DNA from: Planctomycetota bacterium
Lineage (GTDB): Bacteria; Planctomycetota; Phycisphaerae; Phycisphaerales; UBA1924
DNA length: 64,000 nucleotides
NCBI GenBank assembly: GCA_018968885.1
Contig: JAGWZK010000003.1
Coordinates: 124,001-188,000, forward strand
Reading direction: 5' to 3'
Made by a program: the position numbers and the translations under genes. Shown here in pieces: positions 54,175 through 62,619 of this stretch (its first letter is position 1; each line of letters opens with the position of its first letter). The notes below the pieces were generated by a model. It searched no databases, had not been told where the DNA came from, and was given only the letters and a program-made list of their open reading frames with translations.

Positions 54175-55002
54175 ATAAAGAAGCTCAACCGCCTTGCACT
54201 GTTGTCTATCGCCGCTGCCACATCCGTGGCCTGCGCTCAGTTCAGCCCCACCTTGCAGTACGATGCTGGCAATGGCTCATTGCCTACCGCCCAGTGCCGG
54301 GATTTCAACGGCGTCAACTCGCCGGCTCCGCAGGTGGTGAATGGCGAACTGCTGACCGGTCCGGTCGCAGTCGCTTCGACTCAGTTCTACGACCACGAAT
54401 TGCTCTACGACTTTGATCGCGACACCGTGATCTTTGAGTGGGAGTTGCAGGTCGTCTCCAGCGGTTACAACCCCAATTCCTGCGGCACCGGTCAGCGTGC
54501 TGGCTAGTACGCACCGGTCACAGACGTTGATGGACGAATCGTGATGTGTGGTATTGGCTCAGGAACTGTCTTTCTCTCAAACAACAGCGCTTCATTTGTC
54601 GGCGCGAATGCACCGGCCGCGAGTTTCAACACCACCGGCGCGTATCACCGCTATCGCATGACAATCACGCCCGGCAGCGGGGCGCGACTGTTCATTGATG
54701 GCAATCAAATTCTCAGCATGCCGTTTGGATCCACGGGAGTCACCGCGTCGCGACGCGGCTCTTTCGGAGACACGAGCATCTGCCAGACCAGCCAGACCCG
54801 GCTCCGATCGGTTGTGCTCACACTGCCACCCCAATGCGGCTTTGACTTCAACGAGGATTGCGTCGCGGACTTCTTTGATTATCTGGATTTCGTCGCGGCG
54901 TTTGCAGACAACGACATGCGAGCGGATTTCAATCAGGACGGCGTGCTGGACTTCTTTGACTATCTGGATTTCGTGGCCTTCATCGCCGCCGGATGTGGCT
55001 GA
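54175..55002 (+). pseudogene. Broken lectin-like dockerin-pair gene
   Basis: The frame encodes KKLNRLALLSIAAATSVACA (signal peptide) but begins at ATA (54175), where ATG is expected. It is interrupted by TAG at 54505-54507 and continues in the same frame to the stop at 55000. The central part (GRIVMCGIGSGTVFLSNNS, YHRYRMTITPGSGARLFIDG) resembles a LamG/lectin-like sandwich. The C-terminal 55 residues are a dockerin pair: CGFDFNEDCVADFFDYLDF and ADFNQDGVLDFFDYLDF, ending AAGCG. Both lesions fit G-to-A changes (ATG to ATA, TGG to TAG). A TTG at 54202 could start only a truncated protein. Assembly error is possible. Confidence 0.78.
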
Positions 55003-55027
55003 TCAATCCCGGCGCATACTGTGAGTC

Positions 55028-55489
55028 ATGGCACACTCAACGCTGAACCCCATCAATGCCAGCCGGGTGCAGCGGCTGGTTCCTTTTGTCCATGTTGCCA
55101 CGGTGCAGACGTCAATTGAGTTCTACTCGTTGCTTGGCTTTATGCTCCAGCATGTGATGAGCGATTCATCTGGCAGACCTTTCTGGGCGATGTTGCAGAG
55201 TGGCGATGACGCGAGCAAGGCCGAGATCATGTTCGCGGTTGCCAGCGGGCCGGTGAACGCCAGTCAGCAGGCCGTGCTGTTCTACATGTACTCAAGTGAT
55301 GTAGCAACGCTTCGCCAGCACCTGCTGGCAAGCGGCGTGCGCGACGGCGGTATGTATGCTGGCTGCGCCACGCCGAATGACGGGCCGGGGATGGTGTATG
55401 AGATCGCCCATCCGGCACATATGCCTGCGGGCGAACTGCGTGTGATTGACCCGGATGGGTACGTGATTCTGGTCGGGCAGTTGCAGTAA
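55028..55489 (+). CDS. VOC family protein (glyoxalase/bleomycin-resistance fold)
   Basis: 153 residues. VQRLVPFVHVATVQTSIEFYSLLGF is the VOC start, followed by PGMVYEIAHPAHMPAGELRVIDPDGYVILVGQL. Metal ligands are not clearly assignable. The members include glyoxalases, dioxygenases and resistance proteins; function open. It ends 8 bases from the convergent membrane-anchored gene. Confidence 0.9.
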   Translation: MAHSTLNPINASRVQRLVPFVHVATVQTSIEFYSLLGFMLQHVMSDSSGRPFWAMLQSGDDASKAEIMFAVASGPVNASQQAVLFYMYSSDVATLRQHLLASGVRDGGMYAGCATPNDGPGMVYEIAHPAHMPAGELRVIDPDGYVILVGQLQ

Positions 55490-55497
55490 GTGATCTT

Positions 55498-56019
55498 CTA
55501 CTGCACGCTCAGCACACGGGCATCTTTCACGATGACGCGATAGACGGGTGTGGGCAGTGTTTCGTTCATGATCGCATCGGCATTGTCGATGCGCCCCTGC
55601 ACCCAGACGCGCGACCCCACGCTGACGCGCGGGTCTTTCTGCGCCAGAACGACAATCACCCCGTAGTTGCCACCGAGCACACCGGATGATGACTTCTGCC
55701 AGCGGAGGGCGACACCTTCGTTCTCATCAGTGATCTGCTCGACGACGCCTTCCCATCCTGGCTCAGCGATCCAGTAGTTGGCAAAGCCGCTGACTCCGGG
55801 TGCGGATTCACCGGGCTTGTGCACGTTGCGCACACCGGTCATCATGACGGCCTGTTCATCCTGATCGCGGTGCAGCATGGCGGCACCGGCCGGGGGTCCG
55901 GCAGCGACCGCCGCGGCTTGCTGGGCGGACTTCTGCTGAGTCTTTTTGAAATGGGATACGCCGATCGCGGCGCCGATGCCGATGATCACAACGAGCACGA
56001 CCACCACTTGAGGTTTCAT
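55498..56019 (-). CDS. Membrane-anchored hypothetical protein
   Basis: 173 residues from the ATG at 56019, with GGGAGG upstream (frame open to 56157). One N-terminal helix (VVVVLVVIIGIGAAIGV), a flexible Gln/Ala-rich linker, then a beta-rich domain with VRNVHKPGESAPGVSGFANYW and SRVWVQGRIDNADAIM (OB-fold-like, tentative). Function unknown. Convergent with the VOC gene and downstream of lexA on the same strand. Confidence 0.7.
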   Translation of the reverse strand: MKPQVVVVLVVIIGIGAAIGVSHFKKTQQKSAQQAAAVAAGPPAGAAMLHRDQDEQAVMMTGVRNVHKPGESAPGVSGFANYWIAEPGWEGVVEQITDENEGVALRWQKSSSGVLGGNYGVIVVLAQKDPRVSVGSRVWVQGRIDNADAIMNETLPTPVYRVIVKDARVLSVQ

Positions 56020-56168
56020 GCGACCCTCCCACAAGTCACAACAGACCAAGATCAAGATCCCGACATCAAGTCGTACAGCACAAGGTGTCTGCGTGATGCG
56101 CGTCAGTGCGCGGAACCGCGCCGGAGTGATGACTCTCCGAGCGCGGCGCAGGATCACTTGGGATCTGA

Positions 56169-56807
56169 TCAGCGCCCGTAGCGCCGAATCACACCCTTGA
56201 CGATTCCCTGCACCTGGCAGTACTTCACGCGGATGGGCTCGTAGTTGCTGTTGGCGGGCTGGAGACGGATGTGGTCGTCTTCTTTATAGAACGTCTTGAG
56301 AGTGGTGGCGCCATCCGGGAGAAGCGCGACGACGCGGTCACCATTCTGGGCCACCTCGGTGCGCTCGATAAGGACGAAGTCCCCATCGAGAATGCCTTCA
56401 TCGCGCATGCTGTCCCCTTCGACCTTGAGGGCAAAGGTGCTGTCACCCCGGCCCATCTTGGGGGCAAAGATGCTGGTCAGGTCGATTTCGTCGGCGTCCT
56501 CGACGCGCTCGATGGGCATCCCAGCAGCTATTTTGCCAACCAGAGGGAAGCGCAAGGGTCGCGATTCGTCGGGGACGGCGATGCCATCAGCGATCGACAA
56601 AGAGCGTGCCTTGTTCGCCTCGCGGATCAACGCGCCCTTCTTGATCAGGGCCTCGACGTGCTCGAAGATCGTCACTTTCGACACGCCGATCTCGTCCGCG
56701 AGCTCCTGCATCGTCGGCGAGTAGCCGCGACGGACGCGGCAATCGCGGATCAGCTGCAGAATCCGCAGCTGCTTGGGAGTGAGATTCAATTGATTGGCAC
56801 GGGCCAT
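56169..56807 (-). CDS. lexA: LexA repressor
   Basis: SOS response repressor. 212 residues from the ATG at 56807, fixed by AGGAGG seven bases upstream (frame open to 56888). N-terminal winged helix LTPKQLRILQLIRDCRVRRG, SPTMQELADEIGVSKVTIFEH. The self-cleavage site is in VGKIAAGMPIE (Ala-Gly), the catalytic Ser in GDSMRDEGI and the Lys in GATTLKTFYKED. DNA damage with RecA filaments triggers autoproteolysis. A promoter with an inverted repeat lies 700 bases upstream. Confidence 0.97.
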   Translation of the reverse strand: MARANQLNLTPKQLRILQLIRDCRVRRGYSPTMQELADEIGVSKVTIFEHVEALIKKGALIREANKARSLSIADGIAVPDESRPLRFPLVGKIAAGMPIERVEDADEIDLTSIFAPKMGRGDSTFALKVEGDSMRDEGILDGDFVLIERTEVAQNGDRVVALLPDGATTLKTFYKEDDHIRLQPANSNYEPIRVKYCQVQGIVKGVIRRYGR

Positions 56808-57237
56808 AGGCAACCTCCTCAGGGGCGGATTTCCCGCCAGGGGTGAACACTTGCGATTCCGTCGCTCCATGAACACGAACGCGATCACTCATTGATCGCT
56901 CACTGGACTTGGTTCTGCGCACAGCAAACCGACCGGGGACGGCGTCGCGAGCACTGTCGGCACTGGTGCCCGAGGCCCAGCCCCGCAGTGCCCGCAAACT
57001 GGTGCGAAGCACATTGCCGTGATCGCGGACAATGCGCTCTGCGGCGAGAATCGCGCCCAACGCGGCTTCCAACGCGAGAGCGGGATCGGCTGGCAATGTC
57101 GGCACGGGCGCCGCCGCCTCCATCGGCTCGGGGTGATCGGCGACCAACTGACCCGGCAACTGAGGATCCGCCAGCAGGTCCGTGAGGTAATCCCCACCTG
57201 GACCCAGGCGCACGATGGCAAGTGCTGAGACTGGCAT
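56587..57237 (-). CDS. Possible leader ORF overlapping lexA
   Basis: An open frame starting at ATG 57237 (MPVSALAIVRLGPGGDYLT, ALALEAALGAILAAERIVRD). The first 140 codons look plausibly coding, but the frame runs on into lexA out of frame for 220 bases, which is unusual. The start shares one base with the stop of the next leader frame (TGATG). A truncated or decayed gene is as likely as a real one. Confidence 0.3.
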   Translation of the reverse strand: MPVSALAIVRLGPGGDYLTDLLADPQLPGQLVADHPEPMEAAAPVPTLPADPALALEAALGAILAAERIVRDHGNVLRTSLRALRGWASGTSADSARDAVPGRFAVRRTKSSERSMSDRVRVHGATESQVFTPGGKSAPEEVAYGPCQSIESHSQAAADSAADPRLPRPSRLLADDAGARGRDRRVESDDLRARRGPDQEGRVDPRGEQGTLFVDR

Positions 57238-57455
57238 CAGTGAGCCCCCCGGGTAAGAGGACGACCGGAGGCGATGACAACGCGATCGACACTCATGTGC
57301 GAACGCGATGCGGTGCACGCTGCGGTGATCTCGCGCTGCACGTGACGATGAGGGCGATGCACGCGCGGTGCACTGCAAGACATGACTGACATCATCGAAC
57401 GACGCGTCGCTGCAGCGTTCAGATTCAACAGGTTGTGTTCTGTCGTGTGGTTCAT
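57237..57455 (-). CDS. Possible short leader ORF upstream of lexA
   Basis: 72 codons, MNHTTEHNLLNLNAAATRRS and then a His/Arg-rich tail. No family recognised. It is the first frame after the promoter at 57521-57548 and its stop overlaps the next start (TGATG). No strong ribosome site. It could be a small SOS-regulated gene, a leader peptide, or noise. Confidence 0.3.
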   Translation of the reverse strand: MNHTTEHNLLNLNAAATRRSMMSVMSCSAPRVHRPHRHVQREITAACTASRSHMSVDRVVIASGRPLTRGAH

Positions 57456-57512
57456 GTCAGGTCTATCGAAACCCGATCGCACGCCCGATCAGATTTCTTC
57501 CCGAGCGTTTGG

Positions 57513-57548
57513 GTGTTAGTAGTATAACAGAACACTTCATACTGTCAA
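57513..57548 (-). promoter_or_regulatory. Sigma70-type promoter with inverted repeat, lexA transcription unit
   Basis: On the minus strand: -35 TTGACA (57548-57543), 16-base spacer, extended -10 TGTTATACT with hexamer TATACT (57526-57521). An inverted repeat GTGTT-N13-AACAC (57513-57535) spans the -10. This is a good site for autoregulation by LexA, but the LexA operator of this organism is not known, so the link is inferred. Confidence 0.7.
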
Positions 57549-57713
57549 CTGTCTGTCAGGTTCCTGCAACAATTGCCTGAACCCTCAAAACTGCGGCGTT
57601 TCTGGGCCAAACTGCCAAAAGCGAGCATTTTCAGGCCGCACGCGGATTCTTGCGTAAAGTCTTGTGAAATATGGGTTTATGAAAATTATTCGGAAAATGA
57701 AAGGTACTGAAAA

Positions 57714-58916
57714 TCAGCCATTTGCCACAAACTGGCTTCCCGCCCGTTTGATGCGTTTGTGAATCTCCAAGATCGTGAGATCGCCGCGGATCGCTGCCAC
57801 GGGGCGGCCCGATCGCGCCACCAGTTGATCCAGTGTCTGCGCCGTTTCCAGCATCTCCAGCAGGGTTGCCTGCTCTGGGGTCAGCCCCACCACCTTTTTG
57901 ATTCTGGCCTGTCTCTCCTGCTTTTCCTGATTCGCCGCGAAGAGGCCTGCGTCGGTGTATCGCGACTCGTGCGTCCCTTGGTGCGCGTGCTCGGCAGGAC
58001 GCTCGATCAGCTGCATGACTTCACCCGGTTCAGTAACCAAGTGTGCCCCGCCACTCTTGATGAGTTCGTGGCTTCCCTGGCTGGCGGCAGAATCCACCCG
58101 CCCCGGCACCACCATGACTTCTCGGTGGTGTTCCTCTGCCGCTAATCGAGCAGTGATCAGCGCCCCGGACCGCAACGCGGCTTCAATCACCAGCACGCCA
58201 AGCGACATGCCACTGATGATGCGGTTACGCGCGGGAAAGTTCTCGGGATTCGGAGGCGTATCCAGAGGCAGTTCGCTGATCACTGCGCCTGTCTGAGCGA
58301 TCTTCTCATACATCTCGGCATGTTCGGGTGGGTAGCACTGCGCGTGCCCACACCCCAGCACGGCGATGGTCCGACCCTTGGCACGCAGGGCTGCGCGGTG
58401 TGCCGCAGCGTCGATGCCCTTGGCCCCACCCGACACGATCGTGATCCCCGCCGAGGCGATGACGGTGGAGAAACGCTCGGCCTGCTCCACGCCGTACGCC
58501 GTGCATTTGCGGCTGCCCACCACGGCGAGGGTGAAGCGATCACGCCCGGCGTGATCCAATTGCCCTTTCACATACAGCAATGGGGGTGCGCCAGGAATCT
58601 CTTTCAATAGGGGCGGATATTCATCATCCTGCTGCGAGATGAGCCGCACACCGGTTTGGGCACAGCGTTCCAGTTCGCGCTCGGCCAGATCGGCGGAAGC
58701 GGCAAATGCTGCGACGATGTCGGCCGAGCGTTTGGGGCCGATCTTGTCCACCTGTTCCAAGCCAGACGCGGAAAGCCCAAGAACCACTGCGGGGGAGCGA
58801 AACTGCTCAATGAGGCGGCGAATCAGCACAGGCCCCAGCCCGGGCACCAGCGTCAGCCGCAACAGATCTCGCGTGTGGGCCGCGCTTGCAGAAGGTGATG
58901 AGGTGTGGTCGGCCAT
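57714..58916 (-). CDS. dprA: DNA-processing protein DprA
   Basis: Rossmann-fold protein that loads RecA on incoming single-stranded DNA during transformation. 400 residues. N-terminal helix-hairpin-helix-like part (LVPGLGPVLIRRLIEQF), then VVGSRKCTAYGVEQAERFS, IVSGGAKGIDAAAHRAAL, VLGCGHAQCYPPEHAEMYE, FPARNRIISGMSLGVLVIEAAL, SGALITARLAAEEHHREVMVVPG. The C-terminus is a winged-helix-like domain (TLLEMLETAQTLDQLVARSG). The 170 bases before lexA's promoter are AT-rich. Confidence 0.96.
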   Translation of the reverse strand: MADHTSSPSASAAHTRDLLRLTLVPGLGPVLIRRLIEQFRSPAVVLGLSASGLEQVDKIGPKRSADIVAAFAASADLAERELERCAQTGVRLISQQDDEYPPLLKEIPGAPPLLYVKGQLDHAGRDRFTLAVVGSRKCTAYGVEQAERFSTVIASAGITIVSGGAKGIDAAAHRAALRAKGRTIAVLGCGHAQCYPPEHAEMYEKIAQTGAVISELPLDTPPNPENFPARNRIISGMSLGVLVIEAALRSGALITARLAAEEHHREVMVVPGRVDSAASQGSHELIKSGGAHLVTEPGEVMQLIERPAEHAHQGTHESRYTDAGLFAANQEKQERQARIKKVVGLTPEQATLLEMLETAQTLDQLVARSGRPVAAIRGDLTILEIHKRIKRAGSQFVANG

Positions 58917-58932
58917 GCTCCCCTTGCAGGTA

Positions 58933-59466
58933 TCAGGGTTTCGTGGTAGGGGTGGAGGCGGGGGTTGGGGCGGGGGTTGGGGTCGTGCGAATCAGGCGAT
59001 ATGCCTCACGATCAAGCTTGGCATTGTGAGGGGCTTGCAAGGCGAGAATGCGGACGGGAATGGAGCTTTCCACCCCGCTGGCGACGCGGGCGGGGTGGTT
59101 GGTGGTGGAGTAGACGTAGAGGTTGTTGGGTTCGCGGATGAGGAGGTAGATGTCCTTGCCACCAAAGGAATCGGCGATGTAGGTGATGGCGCATTGGTAG
59201 CCGCCGGTCGGGGTCTTGACGATGAGGACATGCTGCGGGCCGGCGGAATCCAGCGTAATCTCAAGGCCGGAGAAGCGGTCCTCCTCCCCTTCGGGGAAAA
59301 CGGGCTTGGGCGGGGTGCCATAGCAACCACTGAGCGTGAGCACCCCTGTCACCATGACGATTTGGCCCAACAGGGCGAGCCGTAGCGGCCGGGCGCGATG
59401 AATCGGGTTGCTTTTGGCAAAGCCGGATGTGCTGGGCAAATTGTGAGAAAACCGGGTGCTGGTCAA
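58933..59466 (-). CDS. Lipoprotein with Pro/Thr-rich tail
   Basis: 177 residues if TTG at 59466 is used. The lipobox LSGC is near residue 48 (VTGVLTLSGCYGTPPKP), so the protein is probably a lipoprotein with a long signal. The body is beta-rich (ITLDSAGPQHVLIVKTPTGGYQC, DIYLLIREPNNLYVYSTTN). The C-terminal tail TPTPAPTPASTPTTKP is low-complexity. It lies 17 bases after dprA on the same strand. Function unknown; start uncertain. Confidence 0.65.
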   Translation of the reverse strand: MTSTRFSHNLPSTSGFAKSNPIHRARPLRLALLGQIVMVTGVLTLSGCYGTPPKPVFPEGEEDRFSGLEITLDSAGPQHVLIVKTPTGGYQCAITYIADSFGGKDIYLLIREPNNLYVYSTTNHPARVASGVESSIPVRILALQAPHNAKLDREAYRLIRTTPTPAPTPASTPTTKP

Positions 59467-59517
59467 ATCATCCTCCAGGACGTCACTTGCCGATGTTTCG
59501 GGCCAGGAATCATGCTC

Positions 59518-60933
59518 ATGCTATCAAACAACCTTCTCCGTGTCCGATCATCTCGCCCCGCCGCCTGTCTGGTGCTGGGTCTGAGTCTGCTCAGTCTCCC
59601 CGGCTGTCTGAATGACGACGACGGGGATCGCCTGATCCGTGCCCCGTGGCAGGAGCGCGACTCCGGCCCTGCGGTGCAGTTTCGCGACGAGCCCACCATC
59701 AAGGTGCGGCTCGTCGGCGCGATCCCCACGTGTTCGTTGCAAGGGACCGCTCCCCTCTTGGTGCGGCCGGCAGGAGTTGGTGGGGAGACCGGTACGGGTG
59801 CCCGCAGCAACACCTTGACCCCGCCCCTTCAGATTCAGATCTCCTCGGCTGGTATCCGCGTGACCCCGGCCAGTGGCGCCGCAACGCTCTTTCCGATTGG
59901 TCAGGATGTGGAGATTGCCCTTGCCTCGGCCCACGCCCACGTCGGTGCCGTTCGTGGCACCGGCATAGAGACGGCGCGGCTCACTCTCCCCGGCGAGGGG
60001 GCGAGCATGAGTGTTCCCGGAGTGATCACTGTGAAAGGAGATTGGGCAGGCGGGGGCATCCGCATGGATGTGATCTCTGAGATGCCGATGGAGTCGTATG
60101 TCGCTGGTGTGGTGGCGCGCGAGATGTACGCCAGTTGGCCACGCGGGGCATATGAGATGCAGGCCGTCGCATCCCGCAGCTTTGCATTGCATGAGCAGCA
60201 GCGGGCTCGCTCCACCGGTCGGGGATTTGATATTGACTCCTCGCCGGCCAGCAGTCAGGCCTTTGCCGGAACTGCCGCGAGCGCCACAGTTATCGCGGCG
60301 GTAGAAGCGACACGGGGCCAGGTGCTCAGCGATGGGTCGGGGCACATTCTGCGTGCTTACTTCAGCTCGTGCAGTGGCGGGCGCCCTGCTTCGGCCAGTG
60401 ATGTGTGGCCGACGGGGAATGGCTTTGAATACAACCGTGCCTCACCCCTGCAGGCAACGCGGCGAACGGATTACTCGCAGCAATCCCCCAAAGCCCGCTG
60501 GACGGTGAAGCGGAGCAGCGATGATGTCTCACGCCGCGTGAGGATGTGGGGTGATTCATCGGGAGAAGGACTGCGCACGCTGGGGCGGATTCGCGCGATT
60601 GAGGTCAGCAAGCGCAACGAGGCGGATCGGCCGCGCAAATTCAGGATTACTGATGATCGTGGGCAGACCTTTGAACTGGGAGCGGAGTTGATGCGTCAGG
60701 CCCTGAACCACCCGGCGGCGGGAACAGCCGCGATCACCGACACCTCACGGGTGTGGTCCAGCGATATGGAATTCAAAGTGACGGCGACGGATGTGGTGAT
60801 CACAGGTCGCGGCTTTGGCCACGGTGTCGGCATGTGCCAGTGGAGTGCCAAGGCGATGGCCGAAGGTGGGGTGAGCTGGCGGCAGATGGCAACACACTTC
60901 TATCCGGGCAGCGGCGTGCGCAAGGTGTATTGA
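59518..60933 (+). CDS. SpoIID/LytB domain lipoprotein
   Basis: 471 residues from the ATG at 59518, with AGGA 9 bases upstream (59505-59508). Lipobox LPGC near residue 23 (LVLGLSLLSLPGCLNDDD). The SpoIID/LytB domain is clear: SEMPMESYVAGVVAREMYASWP, EMQAVASRSFALHEQQ, ATRGQVLSDGSGHILRAYFSSCSGG and the C-terminal RGFGHGVGMCQWSAKAMAEGG. SpoIID proteins cleave denuded peptidoglycan glycans (lytic transglycosylase) in sporulating Firmicutes; here it probably acts in the cell envelope. Confidence 0.93.
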   Translation: MLSNNLLRVRSSRPAACLVLGLSLLSLPGCLNDDDGDRLIRAPWQERDSGPAVQFRDEPTIKVRLVGAIPTCSLQGTAPLLVRPAGVGGETGTGARSNTLTPPLQIQISSAGIRVTPASGAATLFPIGQDVEIALASAHAHVGAVRGTGIETARLTLPGEGASMSVPGVITVKGDWAGGGIRMDVISEMPMESYVAGVVAREMYASWPRGAYEMQAVASRSFALHEQQRARSTGRGFDIDSSPASSQAFAGTAASATVIAAVEATRGQVLSDGSGHILRAYFSSCSGGRPASASDVWPTGNGFEYNRASPLQATRRTDYSQQSPKARWTVKRSSDDVSRRVRMWGDSSGEGLRTLGRIRAIEVSKRNEADRPRKFRITDDRGQTFELGAELMRQALNHPAAGTAAITDTSRVWSSDMEFKVTATDVVITGRGFGHGVGMCQWSAKAMAEGGVSWRQMATHFYPGSGVRKVY

Positions 60934-61013
60934 AGGATCCTCTTGAATTACAGTCAGCGTGCGGTTGTGGCGCAGGGTCCTGTGCGTCACGACTTTGGTC
61001 TACGCTTGCGATC

Positions 61014-62363
61014 ATGCGAAGAGCGACGTGCATCACGGGTCTGGGAGCAGTGAGTGCAATGGGTGTGGGCGTTCCTGCCTTGTGGGAGGGGCTGGTGGCA
61101 GGGCGGTCGGCGGTGGGCCCGCTGACGAGCATTGATGCCTCGGGATTTGGCGCCAAACTGGGAGGCGAGGTCAAGGACTTTTCCGCCAAGGACCACGTGC
61201 CCAAGCACTATCGCAAGGCCGTGAAGATTATGGCGCGGGATATCGAGTTGGCGGTGGTGGCGGCCAAGGAAGCGGCCGAACACGCGGGACTCATCACTCG
61301 GGCCGGGTTGCCGGAGGGGCAGACGACGGGAACGACGTATCCGGCCGAGCGGATGGGGTGTCACATCGGGGCGGCGTTGATCGCGGCCGAGACTGTTGAG
61401 TTGACCACGGCGATGGCGACTGCGGTGAAGGAGAGCGATGGAGAGTTTGACCTGCAGGCCTGGGGTGGTGCGCCGGGTGGCAAAGGGGCGATGAACAACC
61501 TGACTCCACTGTGGCTTTTGAAGTATCTCCCCAACATGCTCGCAAGTCACGTGACGATTCTGCATGGGGCCGAGGGACCGAGCAACACCATCACCTGCAA
61601 TGAGGCGAGTGCGTTGTTGTCGATCGGGGAATCGATGCGGGTGATCGAGCGTGGGGCGGCGGACGTGTGCTTTTCGGGCGGTGCTGAATCCAATATCAAT
61701 CACATGCGCCTGGCGCGCCTGCAACTGGCGGGGCGGCTTGCGGCAACGGCTGGGGATGACAACGGTGGCGATGTGCCCCGTCCATATGACGCCGCGTCTC
61801 CCGGCACTACACCCGGTGAGGCGGGTGCGGTGGTGATGGTGGAGTCATTGGAGTGTGCGCAAAAGCGTGGTCAGAAGGTGCTGGCGCGGATTGCGGGATT
61901 CGGGGCGGCCCATTCTCCCCCGCCGCAGATTCCACCATTTGCACAGCGGCGAATAGAGCCGGATGAGGGATTGGCACTGTCGATTCTGGCGGCGCTGCGC
62001 GATGCGGGGATCGGGGCGGATGCGATTGATGCGATCGTGCCACACGCCAGCGGAATTGCGGATGTGGATACTCCGGAGCTGGGCGCGCTGCGTCAGGTGT
62101 TTGGAACGCGCTTGAAGGAAATCCCGCTGATCACGCTGACGCCGAATGTGGGGCATTCATTATCAGGACAGGCGGGGTTGATGGTGGCGGCAGGGGTGAT
62201 GGCGCTGACGACACAGACGCTGCCGGGTCGTTTGCACGCGGGATCGCCACCACCGGATGCGCGGGCGGAGAAGTCCTCGTCGCGCAGCGTGAACTTGAGA
62301 TATATCGTGGTGTGCACCTCGTCATTGGGTGGACAGAACGCGGCGATTGTGTTGTCGAACTGA
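61014..62363 (+). CDS. Beta-ketoacyl synthase with atypical motifs
   Basis: 449 residues from the ATG at 61014 (frame open to 60753). The KAS start TCITGLGAVSAMGVGVPALWEGL, the Cys region SNTITCNEASALLSIGES (Cys present, usually TACATG), the first His in VPHASGIADVDTPELGALRQVFG (usually NAHGTSTPLND), and the second His in LTPNVGHSLSGQAGLMVA. All three catalytic residues are kept, but the surrounding motifs differ from FabF. It could act on an unusual acyl chain. A second KAS begins at 63430 and the RGG protein lies between them. Confidence 0.85.
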   Translation: MRRATCITGLGAVSAMGVGVPALWEGLVAGRSAVGPLTSIDASGFGAKLGGEVKDFSAKDHVPKHYRKAVKIMARDIELAVVAAKEAAEHAGLITRAGLPEGQTTGTTYPAERMGCHIGAALIAAETVELTTAMATAVKESDGEFDLQAWGGAPGGKGAMNNLTPLWLLKYLPNMLASHVTILHGAEGPSNTITCNEASALLSIGESMRVIERGAADVCFSGGAESNINHMRLARLQLAGRLAATAGDDNGGDVPRPYDAASPGTTPGEAGAVVMVESLECAQKRGQKVLARIAGFGAAHSPPPQIPPFAQRRIEPDEGLALSILAALRDAGIGADAIDAIVPHASGIADVDTPELGALRQVFGTRLKEIPLITLTPNVGHSLSGQAGLMVAAGVMALTTQTLPGRLHAGSPPPDARAEKSSSRSVNLRYIVVCTSSLGGQNAAIVLSN

Positions 62364-62619
62364 TCTTGAGTATCCAGGCGCAGGTGCAGAGTGCCAAATG
62401 GCCAAAGTTCCAGATGGCGATATTCAGAACACGCCCCCGCATTCGCTAAGGTCACATCCCGCGTGCCTTGATCTGGTCATTTGGTGATCTGGTTATTTGA
62501 AACTTCCCGCCACCACTCTGTGGTGGCGGCCTGCCAACAATCGAGAGCTTCAAGCACGGCCTGGTCATGTCGGCCGGAGCCGCTTCAAGTGCTTCAAGCT
62601 CTTTACAGGAGTGATTGCA
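62364..62619. other. Intergenic region with perfect hairpin
   Basis: Perfect hairpin CCGCCACCAC-TCT-GTGGTGGCGG at 62507-62529, without a T-tract, so it may be an RNA structure rather than a terminator. Two near-identical direct repeats GATCTGGTCATTTG and GATCTGGTTATTTG precede it (about 62470-62499). No gene recognised. Confidence 0.45.

Noticed and set aside
22968-55002. Dockerin tail repeats as a CRISPR or mobile repeat
   Set aside because: The repeats are protein-coding, in frame, and occur only at gene 3' ends; there are no spacers or transposase genes.
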